Assembly: GCA_950295325.1 (NCBI GenBank)
Contig: OX485807.1
Location: 35,184,440-35,248,439 of the forward strand
Direction of reading: 5' to 3'
Length of the DNA: 64,000 nucleotides
Source of the DNA: Polytrichum commune
Lineage: Eukaryota > Streptophyta > Polytrichopsida > Polytrichales > Polytrichaceae
The translations under genes were made by a program, and so were the position numbers. Below, in pieces: positions 21,894 to 32,818 of this stretch (positions are counted from its first letter, which is position 1; every line of letters begins with the position of its first letter). The notes below the pieces were generated by a model. That model was given only the letters and a program-made list of their open reading frames with translations. It was not told where the DNA came from and made no database searches.

Positions 21894-24603
21894 GTATAAC
21901 CACAATACCTATGTGCACGTCAATGTTATATGAGTTATAGAATCCGTGATAATATTGGGCTATGCTGAGTACTAAGACGTGCATTGTCTTCTGCAGTATC
22001 GGGAGGTGTGGGCAGACGGGTGAATTACGATGTTGAAGTTTTGGCCCAGATTTGCAATGGTTCATGCAGTATAGTGGTTTCGGAGAGACAACGGTGCTCT
22101 CGCTTTACACGAGGACTGGGCCCAATTCCACATGGAGAAAGTACATGAAGGCAAAACATGTACTGGACATTCAAGCGGATGGGAGCCAGGTATTGATAAT
22201 GTGCAAGTCGCCTGAACGGAAGAAGGACTTCAAGGTTGCAGCACTCGTGGAGACTTTCTCATATGCGGATGTGAATGAAGAGCTCAACAATGAGGGAGAG
22301 AACATCCGCTTATTGAACGGTGATTTCCTCACCTATTGTATAGTATATTGCGAGACCAATGTGCACACGAAGTCCGTGGAGGAGAGATCAGTAATGATCG
22401 AGCAGGACTATAAGTCTGCTCTAGCACGAGTGAAGGTTATAGTTGAGGAGGCAAAGGCGGCAAGGTTGGAAGCATCTTTGAAGAAGAAGGAAATCCGCGA
22501 TGGCAAGAGGAAGGATCCTGCTGATGTCCGTGCCACCTCGTCTAGGAAGAAGACGAGACCCGATGAAGGACAACCACTGATTGTCGAAGACACTGCCGGC
22601 CAGGATGTTGTCTCCAAGAGAGGCAAGAAGAAAACATCCGAGGATAGTCCATTTCTTGAACTCGAAAAGATTCCCAAGCGATCAATGCATGGGCCTCCAG
22701 ACAAATCGTTTGGAGACAGGTTGATGGATATGGAGTTGTTCAAGAACAAGTACCAAAGGGTGTGGATATTCGGTGAAGGCGTGAATGGCTATGTCAATAT
22801 TGACAATATAGAGCGGGGAGATGCAGGGTATAATTGCCGACCCATATCCAAGGCGCATTTGAAGGAGATCAAGACATGGTTATTCAACTATGCCTTCATT
22901 CCGAAGATTCATCCCAACTTCTTGACAATCGTTCCTTCGGATAGGCGAACTAAACCATTCAATTTTGAGGAGGTGAAGGACAAATCGTTCCACGTGGTAA
23001 ATGGACAGCACACGTTAGCAGCCTGTCTGGAGTATGTGAATGACCCTAGCAGCACAGATGAGATGAAGAGGTTTTTTTCAAAATGGCCTTGTAATGTGGT
23101 CTGGGCCCCTGAAGGTGATGACGACCCTCTGTTCCACCTCTCTGGCGTTCTGAACCTGGATAGTGAGTACATGAAGCACTTTCCGTCATTTACGGAGTGC
23201 ATTCAGCACGCTAGGAAGACTTGGATTAGGCGAGGAAGACCTGACCGAACTGTACGCGAGAAGGCCAACAACACGGAAACTTTTAAGAAGTGGAAGGTAT
23301 ATTTCAAACCTGTGACTTTTGAATTTCTCATTTCTGTGACTCTTATGGGTGTTCACCCGAGGGCGACTATCATGTTGTTGGTGATTGATAGAAATACATG
23401 GAGGTTTTTTCATAGAGATTGATACATTGCCGGTGTTTGATACATGCATTCATTATGTGCGTCATGTGGACGTTCCGCGTAGAGAAGGAGACCAACCTGA
23501 TCATGGAGCACGTCTTGCCTATATTGAGCGATGACATATGGAAGAAGTGGGAGCGGATATTCAAGAATTACGAGAGTGGTGACTATGTAGACCCGAAGAC
23601 CAGAGCTCTTATGAAAGAGACAAAGGGGTTTAAGTCGAAGAAGGTGGTCAAGAACGACCTGAAACAATTTCGGGGCTTGACAGAGATGGAGCTCGACATG
23701 GCAGCGAATCAAATCCTCACCACCAGAGATATATAGAGGAGCACCCTCGACATACCTTGAAGACTGTGCGCGATTGGGCGATGAACAGGAAAAAGAAGAA
23801 TGAAACTTATATCGCGATGGCACAGTGTCTAGACCCGACTCCATTGTACACTGTTCACGTCGATCAGAAAGATACCATTGATCGTGATTGTTGGAGAGTA
23901 TGGAAGTATGCGAATAAGTTTGGTAAATTCCAGCGAGAACGACTTGTAGACTTGCTTGGAGCGGAGTACCTTCTTGGCGCTATGAACCCCACAAGGAAGA
24001 GAGTACCTATTCCGGACCGGTTTAAAAAAGGAGTGATGAACATATTAGGTACACATAACACCGAGGTTACACCCGAGCATGTTGTGTTGTCTATTGACAA
24101 CAACTACAAATTCAGTGGTGGGACAGTGCTTGCACCAGTCCTGCACGCGTACATGGACACAAGGTTTCTCCCCGGAGTCCAGGCGGAAAAAGACACTGGG
24201 GGGCGTGTGAAGGAGTGTATGGATTCCACTCTGCAAGGTCTTCGTCGTGATTTCCCAGGCATTTTAAACTCCCCCCCAATTGTGGACTGTGATTTCGGAA
24301 TATCCGGATTGGCATTTCTTTCACAATGTGCTGAAGGCGCACCTGCCGAGCAACGCCAGATTTTGTGACGCCTTATACCATGGCACTAAAGAGGAGAAAA
24401 TTGCATCTCGCGATTGCTTCTTCGAATCAAATGCTCTTCGGATTATAAACTGCATTTTTCTTAATAGGGGCGAATCAAGTTCGGAGGTGGCTGTGTGGCT
24501 CTGTGGAGGCCGGAAGATGTTGGACGTCCATGACCCGGGGCGATATAAACGTTATTCAGTGAAAAGGGCGTATTCCAATGAGGAGGCCAAATGTTTATTC
24601 TAG
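21863..24603 (+). pseudogene. Multi-exon gene with ParB/DGQHR-like region, frame-shifted
   Basis: After the H3-tail exon and a short exon from 21,997 (VSGGVGRRVNYDVE), a frame change near 22,050 leads into a long frame to 23,296. Its middle is charged and coiled-coil-like with Lys-rich blocks. From about 22,740 it contains CRPISKAHLKEIKTWL, then FHVVNGQHTLAACLEYV. This last block resembles the DGQHR/ParB-like nuclease-fold signature, with N-G-Q-H-T in place of D-G-Q-H-R. A phase-0 intron (23,297-23,482) is well supported by its splice sites. Further frame changes are needed near 23,730 and at a C run near 24,272, after which the frame runs to 24,603. The C-terminal part (LSIDNNYKFSGGTVLAP, WHFFHNVLKAHL) is not recognised. 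It is probably a transposon-borne or decayed gene. Confidence 0.5.
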
Positions 24604-24816
24604 GGGGAGTTGAGGATGCAGACCTACATAGATATCATCAAGCCTTCATGTCTTGAGGGGTCTTTTTTTCTCAATATTTGTGGAGGAAATAAGGCGCACA
24701 TAGTGGCACATGTAAGTAATGAGCATATTTTCCCCTAAGTGGTTCTTGAATTTTTGAGTATTATCGTTGGTTTGGATGGTGTTTTAGATAACCTAACCAT
24801 AAACCAGGTTGGGAGG

Positions 24817-24838
24817 CCCACGGGTGAACACCCGTGGG
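24817..24838. repeat. Single family B palindrome
   Basis: A perfect copy with AA centre. The match extends outward so that AGG on the left pairs with CCT on the right. Confidence 0.95.
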
Positions 24839-25035
24839 CCTAGACATCCACCTGCTTTATATCCACCTGGTTGATAGCCACCTTCTCGATAGCTTTCCTG
24901 ACAATTAGTTGGTTGACAAATAGTTGGGACTATTGGTTTAGGGTTCCACCGAGTTCTCATGACGACCCTGCACATGGTGGGGACCCCCCCTAAGCCAAGC
25001 TCAAGGTATCATATATAGTGTTATTTGAATGCAAT

Positions 25036-25164
25036 TGGTCCCACGGGTGAACACCCGTGGGACCACCTGTTTATACTTTTCAATTTCCATACAAATTGTT
25101 ATCTCTCGAGTAATATTTATATAAGGGATTTTTGATATTGTGCCCACGGGTGTTCACCCGTGGG
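25036..25164. repeat. Two single family B palindromes
   Basis: The copy at 25,036-25,065 is a 30-bp palindrome, because the stem extends outward as TGGT/ACCA. The second copy (25,143-25,164) has a TT centre. Both lie just 5' of the FCP1-like exons. Confidence 0.95.
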
Positions 25165-25219
25165 AGATTATGGGTTTGAGCGTGTGGATCTCATAAGTCA
25201 TGTGTGCATGTGGTCACAG

Positions 25220-26207
25220 GTCATACAGCCACTGCCGGAATACCACCTTCGGTACGATATTTTACTCGATCTCGCAAAACTAATCCATAAATGTGGAGGC
25301 ATTCTTTTATCTTGCATACTCATGTGTACCCAACGTGTTGTTTCATTCGATAAAAATCATGTAGAATATATTTTTTCCTTAGATAGAAATCCTTTACAAT
25401 GACTTTCAATTTTGTCATCGCCAGATCCTCACCTCTCCAACCACTGTTGTCCATCGGAGAGAGAAGATATGGTTAGTGCTGGATGTGAACGGGATCCTGG
25501 TGAGGTCAACAAAGTGCGACAATGTCAACACCAGGAAGACTCTTGAATCACAACATAGCCCTCAGATAACTGGGGAGTTGGCTCCACTCTTTCTCCCATA
25601 TAGTGCCCTCATACCTAGGAAAGGACTGGGACGCTTTCTGCGTTTTGTTCTTTCAAACTTCCATGTTGTCATCTGGTCGTCGAAGCTTATGAAGAATCTT
25701 CAGCCAATTGTCCGGCACTTCTTCAATGGTTGTAGACATCCGGAGTATGTGTTTGGGCAAGAATTGTGTCACACTCTGAAGGATGAGAGAGGACAAGTTC
25801 TTCTTAGTCCTATGAATATTGATTCAAGCTTCTTCATGAAAGACCTGTGCGCATTTTTTGAGTGGAGCCGGACGCATCCAGTGCCGCATACGGAGCAACC
25901 CAGTCATAGGACTACATTACTTGTTGATGACTCCCCTTACAAATGCATCCCAAACCCTCATGGGAGCTACATTAACCCTCCCCCATTTATGTCAACCCAA
26001 AGCTTGGATACTCTGCATAGTTACCTGCAAAGGCTCTTGAGTTCTCAACAGTATGTGCCAGATTTTGTGGGGAGCAACCCTTATCCATCAGGACAGGGAC
26101 CCTTCAATCTAGAGCTGCCAAGTTCTCTGATTTATAAGCAATCATTAGCTAGACATAAAATACTGACTTCTGCCCGTATGGTTCCAGAGGCTCAGATGTT
26201 AATGTAG
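25220..26207 (+). CDS. FCP1/NIF-like HAD phosphatase homologue, partial gene
   Basis: The main exon starts after the acceptor TCATCGCCAG at 25,425 and runs to the stop at 26,207, about 260 codons. It resembles the FCP1 homology (NLI-interacting factor) branch of HAD phosphatases. Motif I reads WLVLDVNGILVRS, motif II lies near FHVVIWSS, and motif III is TTLLVDDSPYK. The second Asp of motif I (D-x-D) is Asn here, a change I also recall from a plant subgroup with LDLNG. If so, the usual phosphatase acid/base is missing and catalysis is doubtful. A possible 5' exon runs from 25,220 (VIQPLPEYHLRYDILL), but no start codon exon was found. The C-terminal tail after about residue 200 looks unstructured. 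There are no internal stops in the main exon. It may be a host gene fragment. Confidence 0.6.
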
Positions 26208-26443
26208 ATTCCTTATTGGGGCCGCCTATAGTGCACATTTGCACTATCGGTACATTGTATTTGAAATGAGTGGATCTGAAACTTTGTTGCCTTTCAACTT
26301 CATTTGAAACTTGTTTTGGTTTTGTGGATTTTCTTCATGCAAACATGTCATGGTCATGAATGTATCTCACTGGGATTCTACTACTTTGCAACACTGCGGT
26401 GTTAGAGAATACCCGACTATTTCCAACCACAGTGAATGTCTGG

Positions 26444-26475
26444 CATTGTCCCACGGGTGTTCACCCGTGGCAATG
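26444..26475. repeat. Family B palindrome with copy-specific extended stem
   Basis: The core (CCACGGGTG, TT, CACCCGTGG) is flanked by CATTG on the left and CAATG on the right, which pair, leaving a small TC asymmetry. These flanks differ from those of other copies, so the extra pairing is specific to this copy. Confidence 0.9.
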
Positions 26476-26716
26476 TGGTAGTTGATTCAATGAATGTATC
26501 AGGCCACTTGGACAATGTTAGTTGTGTTTTTGGGAATTATGGTTGTCATAGCGAATTTTAATATGTAGGACTTAGTCGGCTATAATTCATATGTTTTGAA
26601 CATGTTCATCTTTACTACGGGGCAACGGACGGGCTCCTCTTGCACATAATGTCCTTCTTCCATGGACTCTTATGTTATTGTATCCTAACAGCATTCCCCA
26701 TTCCAAACGCGACCTA

Positions 26717-27276
26717 AGAACTATATTGCCAGTCCACCATGTCGACAACGTCCTCCGGATGCTAACGCCGACTTCGCCGAAGTGACATCTCCATGCCCTA
26801 AGGTAATTCATTTTCCACATGAATCCCAATTTTTTTAGTTGTGTTTCATCCCAGGGATTCTAATATCAATTTGTCGTTTGTTGTGGTAGACACATATGCT
26901 CCAAACACGCGATGTTGCGCTCGCGGTTGCGGTGGTTGTTCCGGTCGCGGTTGAGGAGGCTGTTCCGGTCGATGTTGCGGGTCCGGTCACACGCGCTCGG
27001 GTGAAGAGACACCTTTCTCTCCAAACCACTCACCCCAGTGAGCCCACGGGCTCGGGAAATAGTTCTGGATGTTGGAGGTGTAGTTCACCCAATACCACCT
27101 CATCCATGTCTGATTACGTGGCTGCAAGGGTGAAACAACTTCGAGAAGCTACAGTTTTGATGGAGGAGAAAAAACGGCTTGAAGAAGTCAAGCGCAAGCA
27201 ATGTACTATAGCTCAAAGACAACCTCATGACAAGATGTTGAAAATGATTAAGGATTCATACTCCTCTTGTAGATAA
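26717..27276 (+). CDS. Small unknown two-exon gene (tentative)
   Basis: An open exon ending at 26,802 (frame includes PPDANADFAEVTSPCPK) is followed by a donor GTAATTC. A phase-0 acceptor (TTGTGGTAG) lies at 26,889, and the second exon continues in frame through THMLQTRDV to the stop at 27,276. The second exon holds a Val/Ala-rich stretch, a CWRC motif and a C-terminal helix rich in Lys and Glu (VKQLREATVLMEEKKRLEE) that could form a coiled coil. No family was recognised, and the first exon's 5' limit is not established. Confidence 0.4.
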
Positions 27277-27300
27277 CCGGACCTTTATGGTGATAGATTT

Positions 27301-27855
27301 TCCACGGGTGTTCACCCGTGGATACAACAATTCATATACTTTGTTCACATTTTTTGTGCCCACTGTGGCATCTATGATTCATTCAAATGATTTTTTGACC
27401 CTCATTTGTGTAGTCGGATATGACATGTAGACCTTCCTTCATGTGTTATGGATCTTGCATCGTGTGTTGCATGGCGTTGATTGGTCACGGGCGTTCACTC
27501 GTGGTTAGATGTATTTGTATTCTCTGAGTAGTATTAAGTGCCCATGATAGCTTTTATGATTAGACCCATTATATTTGCATACATTTGTTGACATGCGCAT
27601 GGTTGTTCCTTAGTGGTGTCGACTTATGTTGTATTATGGATATACTAGGCTCATCTGTTGCGGGGTGTTGGTTGGTCACGAGTGAACACCCGTGGTGACA
27701 ACTGGGCTAAGTTTTTATGTGGGCTAGAATATGCATTATTTTAGCTTATATATATACACCAATGTGCATGAAATAGTGTGTTAGTCTATGTTGATGACCT
27801 TCCTCTTGTTCTAAACCTTGTCAATGATGGCAATTCACGGGTATTTACTCGTGAA
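27301..27855. repeat. Family B palindromes, one intact and three decayed
   Basis: An intact copy lies at 27,301-27,322. Progressively degraded copies follow at about 27,484-27,504 (CACGGGCG, TT, CACTCGTG), 27,675-27,699 (CACGAGTG, AA, CACCCGTG) and 27,834-27,855 (CACGGGTA, TT, TACTCGTG). The last, though changed from the consensus, is still largely self-complementary. Confidence 0.85.
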
Positions 27856-29040
27856 CCACGTTCCCAATGCACGTTCCCATCGGTACGAATTGTCTCATAA
27901 TGGCCCAATTGGCTCATTTTAGTTAATATCCCCATTATTGTTCTCTCTTGACTATTGTTCTACAAAATCTCATGACGAGATGGTTACTACTGAGACTGAC
28001 ACACATGCCCCACTGAATGAGACACAGTGAGAGGAAACCAAGAGAGAAAAGGAGAGTAAAAGATATGCCAGTCGTATTTCAGAATGAATATAGAAAACCT
28101 TTGGTCTAATTAAGGAACTATGAAGTGACAAATGCATGTAATGGACACCAGTTAAGTCTTCCTTAAGAGTCTGTACCTTGGGTTTTGGGTTATTTAAGTG
28201 AGAGCAAAAACTAACTACATTACTAAACTAATCACAATTAATATGACAGATGTTTTAATATTAATGAAATATTTGTCCAAAAATATTACAATTTACATCC
28301 GATTGCATGCTAATTGTGTAGCAATTATGGAATGATACAAGAATGCCAATCAAGAGCGTGGATTGTACATAATTTTATTAAAAATATGGATGTAATATTG
28401 TGCTAGATTGAGATACAAACATGTTTACTAAATGAGCAATTTGTCACTAAACTAATTGCAATCAACATATAATTTATCTAATGCCCGAAATATAAATGAG
28501 TATTATTTGAAATCATAATGCAATTGATATATTAGTTTGATAATGTTGTCTCTATATGGAGGTGTGTTTGAACATTTGTGACGTGATATAAGCACATTTC
28601 AAACATATTGCTTTTCCGTTGCTAAACTAATATAAAAGTGGTCATGTGATGTACAATGCTAACCCTGTTAGCAACTGCTTCTAAACATAGCCACATGAAT
28701 TATGACTGCCACTTTTGCTCACGGTGTGTAAACAACATAATAATGTATTTTAACAATACTTGCAACAAGTTTACAATGGTTTTGAGAATTTTCACAAGAA
28801 TGTGGGAGTTTCTAACAACCCAAAAACAATTGCAAAATTGTTGCAAGTATGTTACAACTGTGTTGTAATATAGGGCCCTAGATACAAGTGTTTTATGCTT
28901 GTCTTTGCTCTTTCTGTTTGAGCATCACTTTGTTCCTCTAAGTAACTCACACAACCCTCCCAAGATTCCATCATATCTAGTTGATCCCCTTTGAACTTTG
29001 TAGGTACTGTAGAGAGCGTTGCTTCAAATTTGGTGTGTTC
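27856..29040. other. Unassigned AT-rich stretch
   Basis: No gene or repeat family was recognised. Confidence 0.45.
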
Positions 29041-31864
29041 ACTTAGGGGCTATTTACATCATGGATCATGAAGTTGTCCCTTGTTCCTCTAAAATATGTG
29101 ATTGGCTTTTCAACTCGTCCCATGACCACTTCAGTTTATATTAAGAACAATAAAATAAAATAGAATCTAAGAGTGACCATGAAACTTGAGGTCCCCAGAA
29201 GATCTAATTTCAGGCTTATTGTATCCACTGTCATGGTCCAACAGGTTTGCAGTGGGAGAGGCAAAAGAGGTTCTCTCGCTGCAAATGTAAGGGGATCATG
29301 GTAGTGAAAAGCTGTTTTAATATTTTTATTTTAAAAATGTGTTTGCCAAACGTATTTCATAGTTACGAGAAAAGAAGGGTTGAAGAAGGGGAGAAGGTCA
29401 AACATGAAGAAAATCCCCAAAATTACCCTTATTAAACATGTATTAAAAAAACCAGCACATCCATTTTTTGGTGCATGGTACTTCTCTCGGTCCATGTTCG
29501 GTTTACACCTAGTCAGGGGCCCAAAAGATTTAAGAATGCATTTTGTAAGAATCGGATCATGGAAGTGTTACCATGAAGTGTGACCATGGAAAAATGCCCT
29601 TTGACATGGGACACCTTCATCAACAACAGATGCAAACAACCCCTTACATGCATTGCCCTTACATAGACCCTTACTTAATGAAGATCCCAATGCGACCCAA
29701 GAACACATTATTTGGATTGCATATGCAAAAGTTATCAAGGTTTAAAGCTACTTCTTACGATGCATTAGGTTAGGCAATTTTTTCACATAAGTGTCAAGTT
29801 ATACCTCAAGATTGTGCATTCAATATATATCGCAATATTGTTCACAAGATCGAGCATCCAATCACATATGAGCACGGCACTTTGTTATATCTAAGCATTC
29901 TATCACCTATGGTGCTTGGGTTATGTCAACCTTCCACAAACGGTGTCGGAAGGGCCCGGCAACATTAAGGGAAGTGGGTTGGCAACCTTAGAGAATGGGT
30001 TCGGAAATCTGAGCAAGGTCAAATTAAAAACCTTCATGTAGTCATGGAGAATTTCAATCATGGAGAAGTTCAATCATTCATGATAACCTTTCATTACAAA
30101 AATAACAGGACGCAAGATAAACCAAACTTTGTTTCAGTAATTGGCATGTGGATGAACTAGCAGTAAGTTGAAATGACAATACTTGTAAACTTATATATGA
30201 GAAGTGTCAATAAATGTTTCTACCAAGGTGACATAAAACACCATATAACATCAAATACAATATTTAGTGTAGTAAACTTGAGCACCATTGGGTCATTCAT
30301 ACCAGAAAATGAGCCCGACTTAGTCCATTACTTGTTGGTCCCACACTTGCTAACCATGGAACTCAGTCTCGCAAATCCAATGACAAAGTTCACACTTGGG
30401 ACTTAGCCTAGGAAGTTGCGGCCATTGAAGCATGAGCTCTAGACAAGCTATAATGTAGATGGGTCTTAAGTGGCTTGTTCTCTTGATCGGACCTCTAGAT
30501 TTGATTGGTATGTGGTTCGGTGAGGATCAAAGAGCAAACGTTATAAAGACACATGTTTGAAAGAGATTGGATTACGTCTTCAAATATCAATAACTACTCT
30601 ACACTCAATAGTGAACACAATTGGGAGAACCTGTTGTATGTATCCAATTAAGGAATCAACAAACACGCCATTATGATAAGCATAACTAAATCAGGGGAGG
30701 TCCGAGTTTCAAATTTGGTTTTTGCAGATATTGCATCGCAGATGTGCTAATGCCACACGCGTTTTGTTGTGTAAATCTAATTGGTAGAAGGTGGAGGACA
30801 TGAACCAAATTACACCCACATACCTCACAATATTATATTCCTTCTTCTCCTTAGTGTGCGTACTCACATAATGTGCCATCTAATTAGGGTGGGTTGCTCT
30901 ACATTGATTGAAGATGTTTAGTGAAATAAGTGGCCTCTTAAAAGACTTGTTGTCTACGTGTGTCGTTGGTCCAACTTCCATCGTCCGATTTCTTAAAAAA
31001 ACAATATACAAAGCCTTTGGGCCCCTCACTAGGTGTAAACGAAATGTGGACCAAGAGGAATGACCATGCACCAAAAAGTGAATGTGCTGATTTTTGTAAC
31101 ATATGCCCAAAAAGGGTAGTTTTGGAAAAAATGCAAGTTTGATCATTCTCTTGTCTTCTCTTGGGCTTCACTTGTCTTCACTTCTTGTTACATGTGTTGA
31201 AGATGTGGGTTGCAAATCTTCTCACAACAATTTTTACAAAAAAATTGAGCTATTTAATTTGTACATGTGACATGTAATTTACATGTGACATGTACCTTGT
31301 GTTGTACATTGAGCATTATTTGCAACCCGCTTCACCATGTGTACTCGAATTCTTGAGTTCTAGATGTCCCACGTTGTTTGGTGAAACATGTTGTTTGGTG
31401 GGAGCCTGTTTAAGGGGTAGGGTAGGGAAGAAATGGTATGTCTCATGGGCTATGATATGATCAAGGCACATAGAGGGCAGACTTGTTTCTCAAGATTCAT
31501 TACAACATATAGATGTTGAAAAGTGTGCCTTGTGAGCCTTACCTAGTGGGAAGAATTGTATATAAAGCCCCCACAAGAAAGTTCATTAAAAATTCATTAT
31601 AATAGCATTTCTCTGCCATGGGCCCTTGTTATTTTTTACCAAGGCACCTGTTTTGCCTCTCTCACCGCAAAACCCGTTGGACCATGTCAATGGATTATGT
31701 AGGCCTTAAAATATGTCTTTTGGGGACCTCAACCTCCATGATCACTTTGACATTTTTTCCTTGGTGTAAACTGAAGTGATCCTAGGACGAGTTCAACAGC
31801 CAATCAACGCTCTTACATGGCCTTGGGACGACTTCATGGTCCATGGTGTAAACAACCCCTAAGT
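29041..31864. mobile_element. Long-inverted-repeat DNA transposon, about 2.8 kb
   Basis: The left end reads ACTTAGGGGCTATTTAC. The right end, reverse-complemented, reads ACTTAGGGGTTGTTTAC. Outer arms align at about 29,041-29,290 with 31,640-31,864 (shared ATGAAGT-GTCCC, CACTTCAGTTTA and CATGGTCCAAC text). Inner arms align at about 29,400-29,590 with 30,945-31,145 (shared TTTTTGGTGCATGGT, GTTTACACCTAGT, GGGGCCCAAA). Between the two matched blocks the right arm has about 490 bp and the left about 110 bp, so one arm has gained or lost sequence. No transposase frame was found inside and no clear target duplication. Ends beginning GGGGC with TTTAC are reminiscent of PIF/Harbinger, but this is tentative. 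Confidence 0.65.
30480..30700. repeat. Dispersed repeat family, four diverged copies
   Basis: The motif series GGTATGTGGTTCGGTGAGG, GACACATGTTTGAAAGAGATTGG and CAATAGTGAACACAATTGGG recurs in related form at about 32,990-33,110 and 39,350-39,510 on the same strand, and at about 35,730-35,960 inverted. Termini were not resolved. Confidence 0.55.
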
Positions 31865-32100
31865 AATGTATTCTCCTTGTGCGTTGGCCGAAAATGCCAA
31901 AGTGGATTTGATGTGCAAATGAGTTTTTTGGTTGGACTGGGGGGTGGGGGTGGGAGATAGATTGTATGTTGTTGTGGGGTGGGCCATGATAGATGGTTGA
32001 TGCCGATTTGCAACATTTCCAGAAGGCTATTGCTACCAAACTGGAAGGTGGTGGCAGGAGAAGTTGTAAATTTATTTGTGGGACAAAGGGAGCCCCATTT

Positions 32101-32818
32101 CTCGGGGGTGCACCTTTCATTAAAACCTAGAATCACCTGCGTTCACTGCATAGTCTAAAAACTCCCTATATACAAGTTATTTTTTTTTGTGAAATGAAGT
32201 AATACACATAGAATTGCAACAATAAATATACAAGTGACAATATGTATACACAAAAAAACATCCATTCATATATAGTCATTAACATAAGTATACAAATATA
32301 CTTTTGAACAATAATCAACCCCTATAATATGTATAACAAAATATCCTAGCTTTCATCAACAAAGTCGTTGGAAACTTTTTCATCTTCTGGATGTAATTCA
32401 TAAACATTTGATTCACCAATATATGTCATTGTAGTTAATGCAATTATTGTCTCTAAGTCTACCATCAAATGATCAGTAAGATCATATGTCCACTTGTTGT
32501 TGGCCCCTTTTTGATACCAACATAAACCAATCTCCACGTTTGATGGACGGTCCATCAAGTCAATTGGATCCCTATACTCCACCCAACGATTACAAAACTT
32601 CCTCCGCATCCAACATGAAAACTTATGATATGTAGTATAGTAACAATACCATACAAGTACAATTATTGTATACTTTTTAAAGGCCTTCCGTATATGTACG
32701 CAACTATAAATTATAACATGTATACGATATGTATACGTAATACGGCAAGGTCCAAATCAATACCCCTCTTGTGCACTCACGTATACTCGTACATGTTTAG
32801 TACAGTGCACCCCCCGAG
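32101..32818. mobile_element. 0.72-kb TIR transposon, copy 1 (CTC-G(n)-TGCAC ends)
   Basis: The ends read CTCGGGGGTGCAC and, inverted, GTGCACCCCCCGAG. The flanking octamers are CCCCATTT on the left and CCCCCTTT on the right, an 8-bp duplication with one mismatch. The body is nearly identical to the copy at 33,709. It contains a minus-strand transposase remnant (32,346-32,609) and several TATACG/CGTATA microrepeats near the right end. It shares end type and duplication length with the element at 16,416. Confidence 0.85.
32346..32609 (-). pseudogene. Transposase C-terminal remnant in 0.72-kb element
   Basis: An 87-codon frame has PIDLMDRP near its start and VDLETIIALTTMTY before an acidic tail. 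It aligns by eye with the frame at 17,153-17,497. The corresponding region of the second copy (about 33,954-34,217) carries a TGA stop in place of a Trp/Tyr-region codon near 34,125 and is broken. It is likely the last exon of the mother transposase. Confidence 0.5.
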
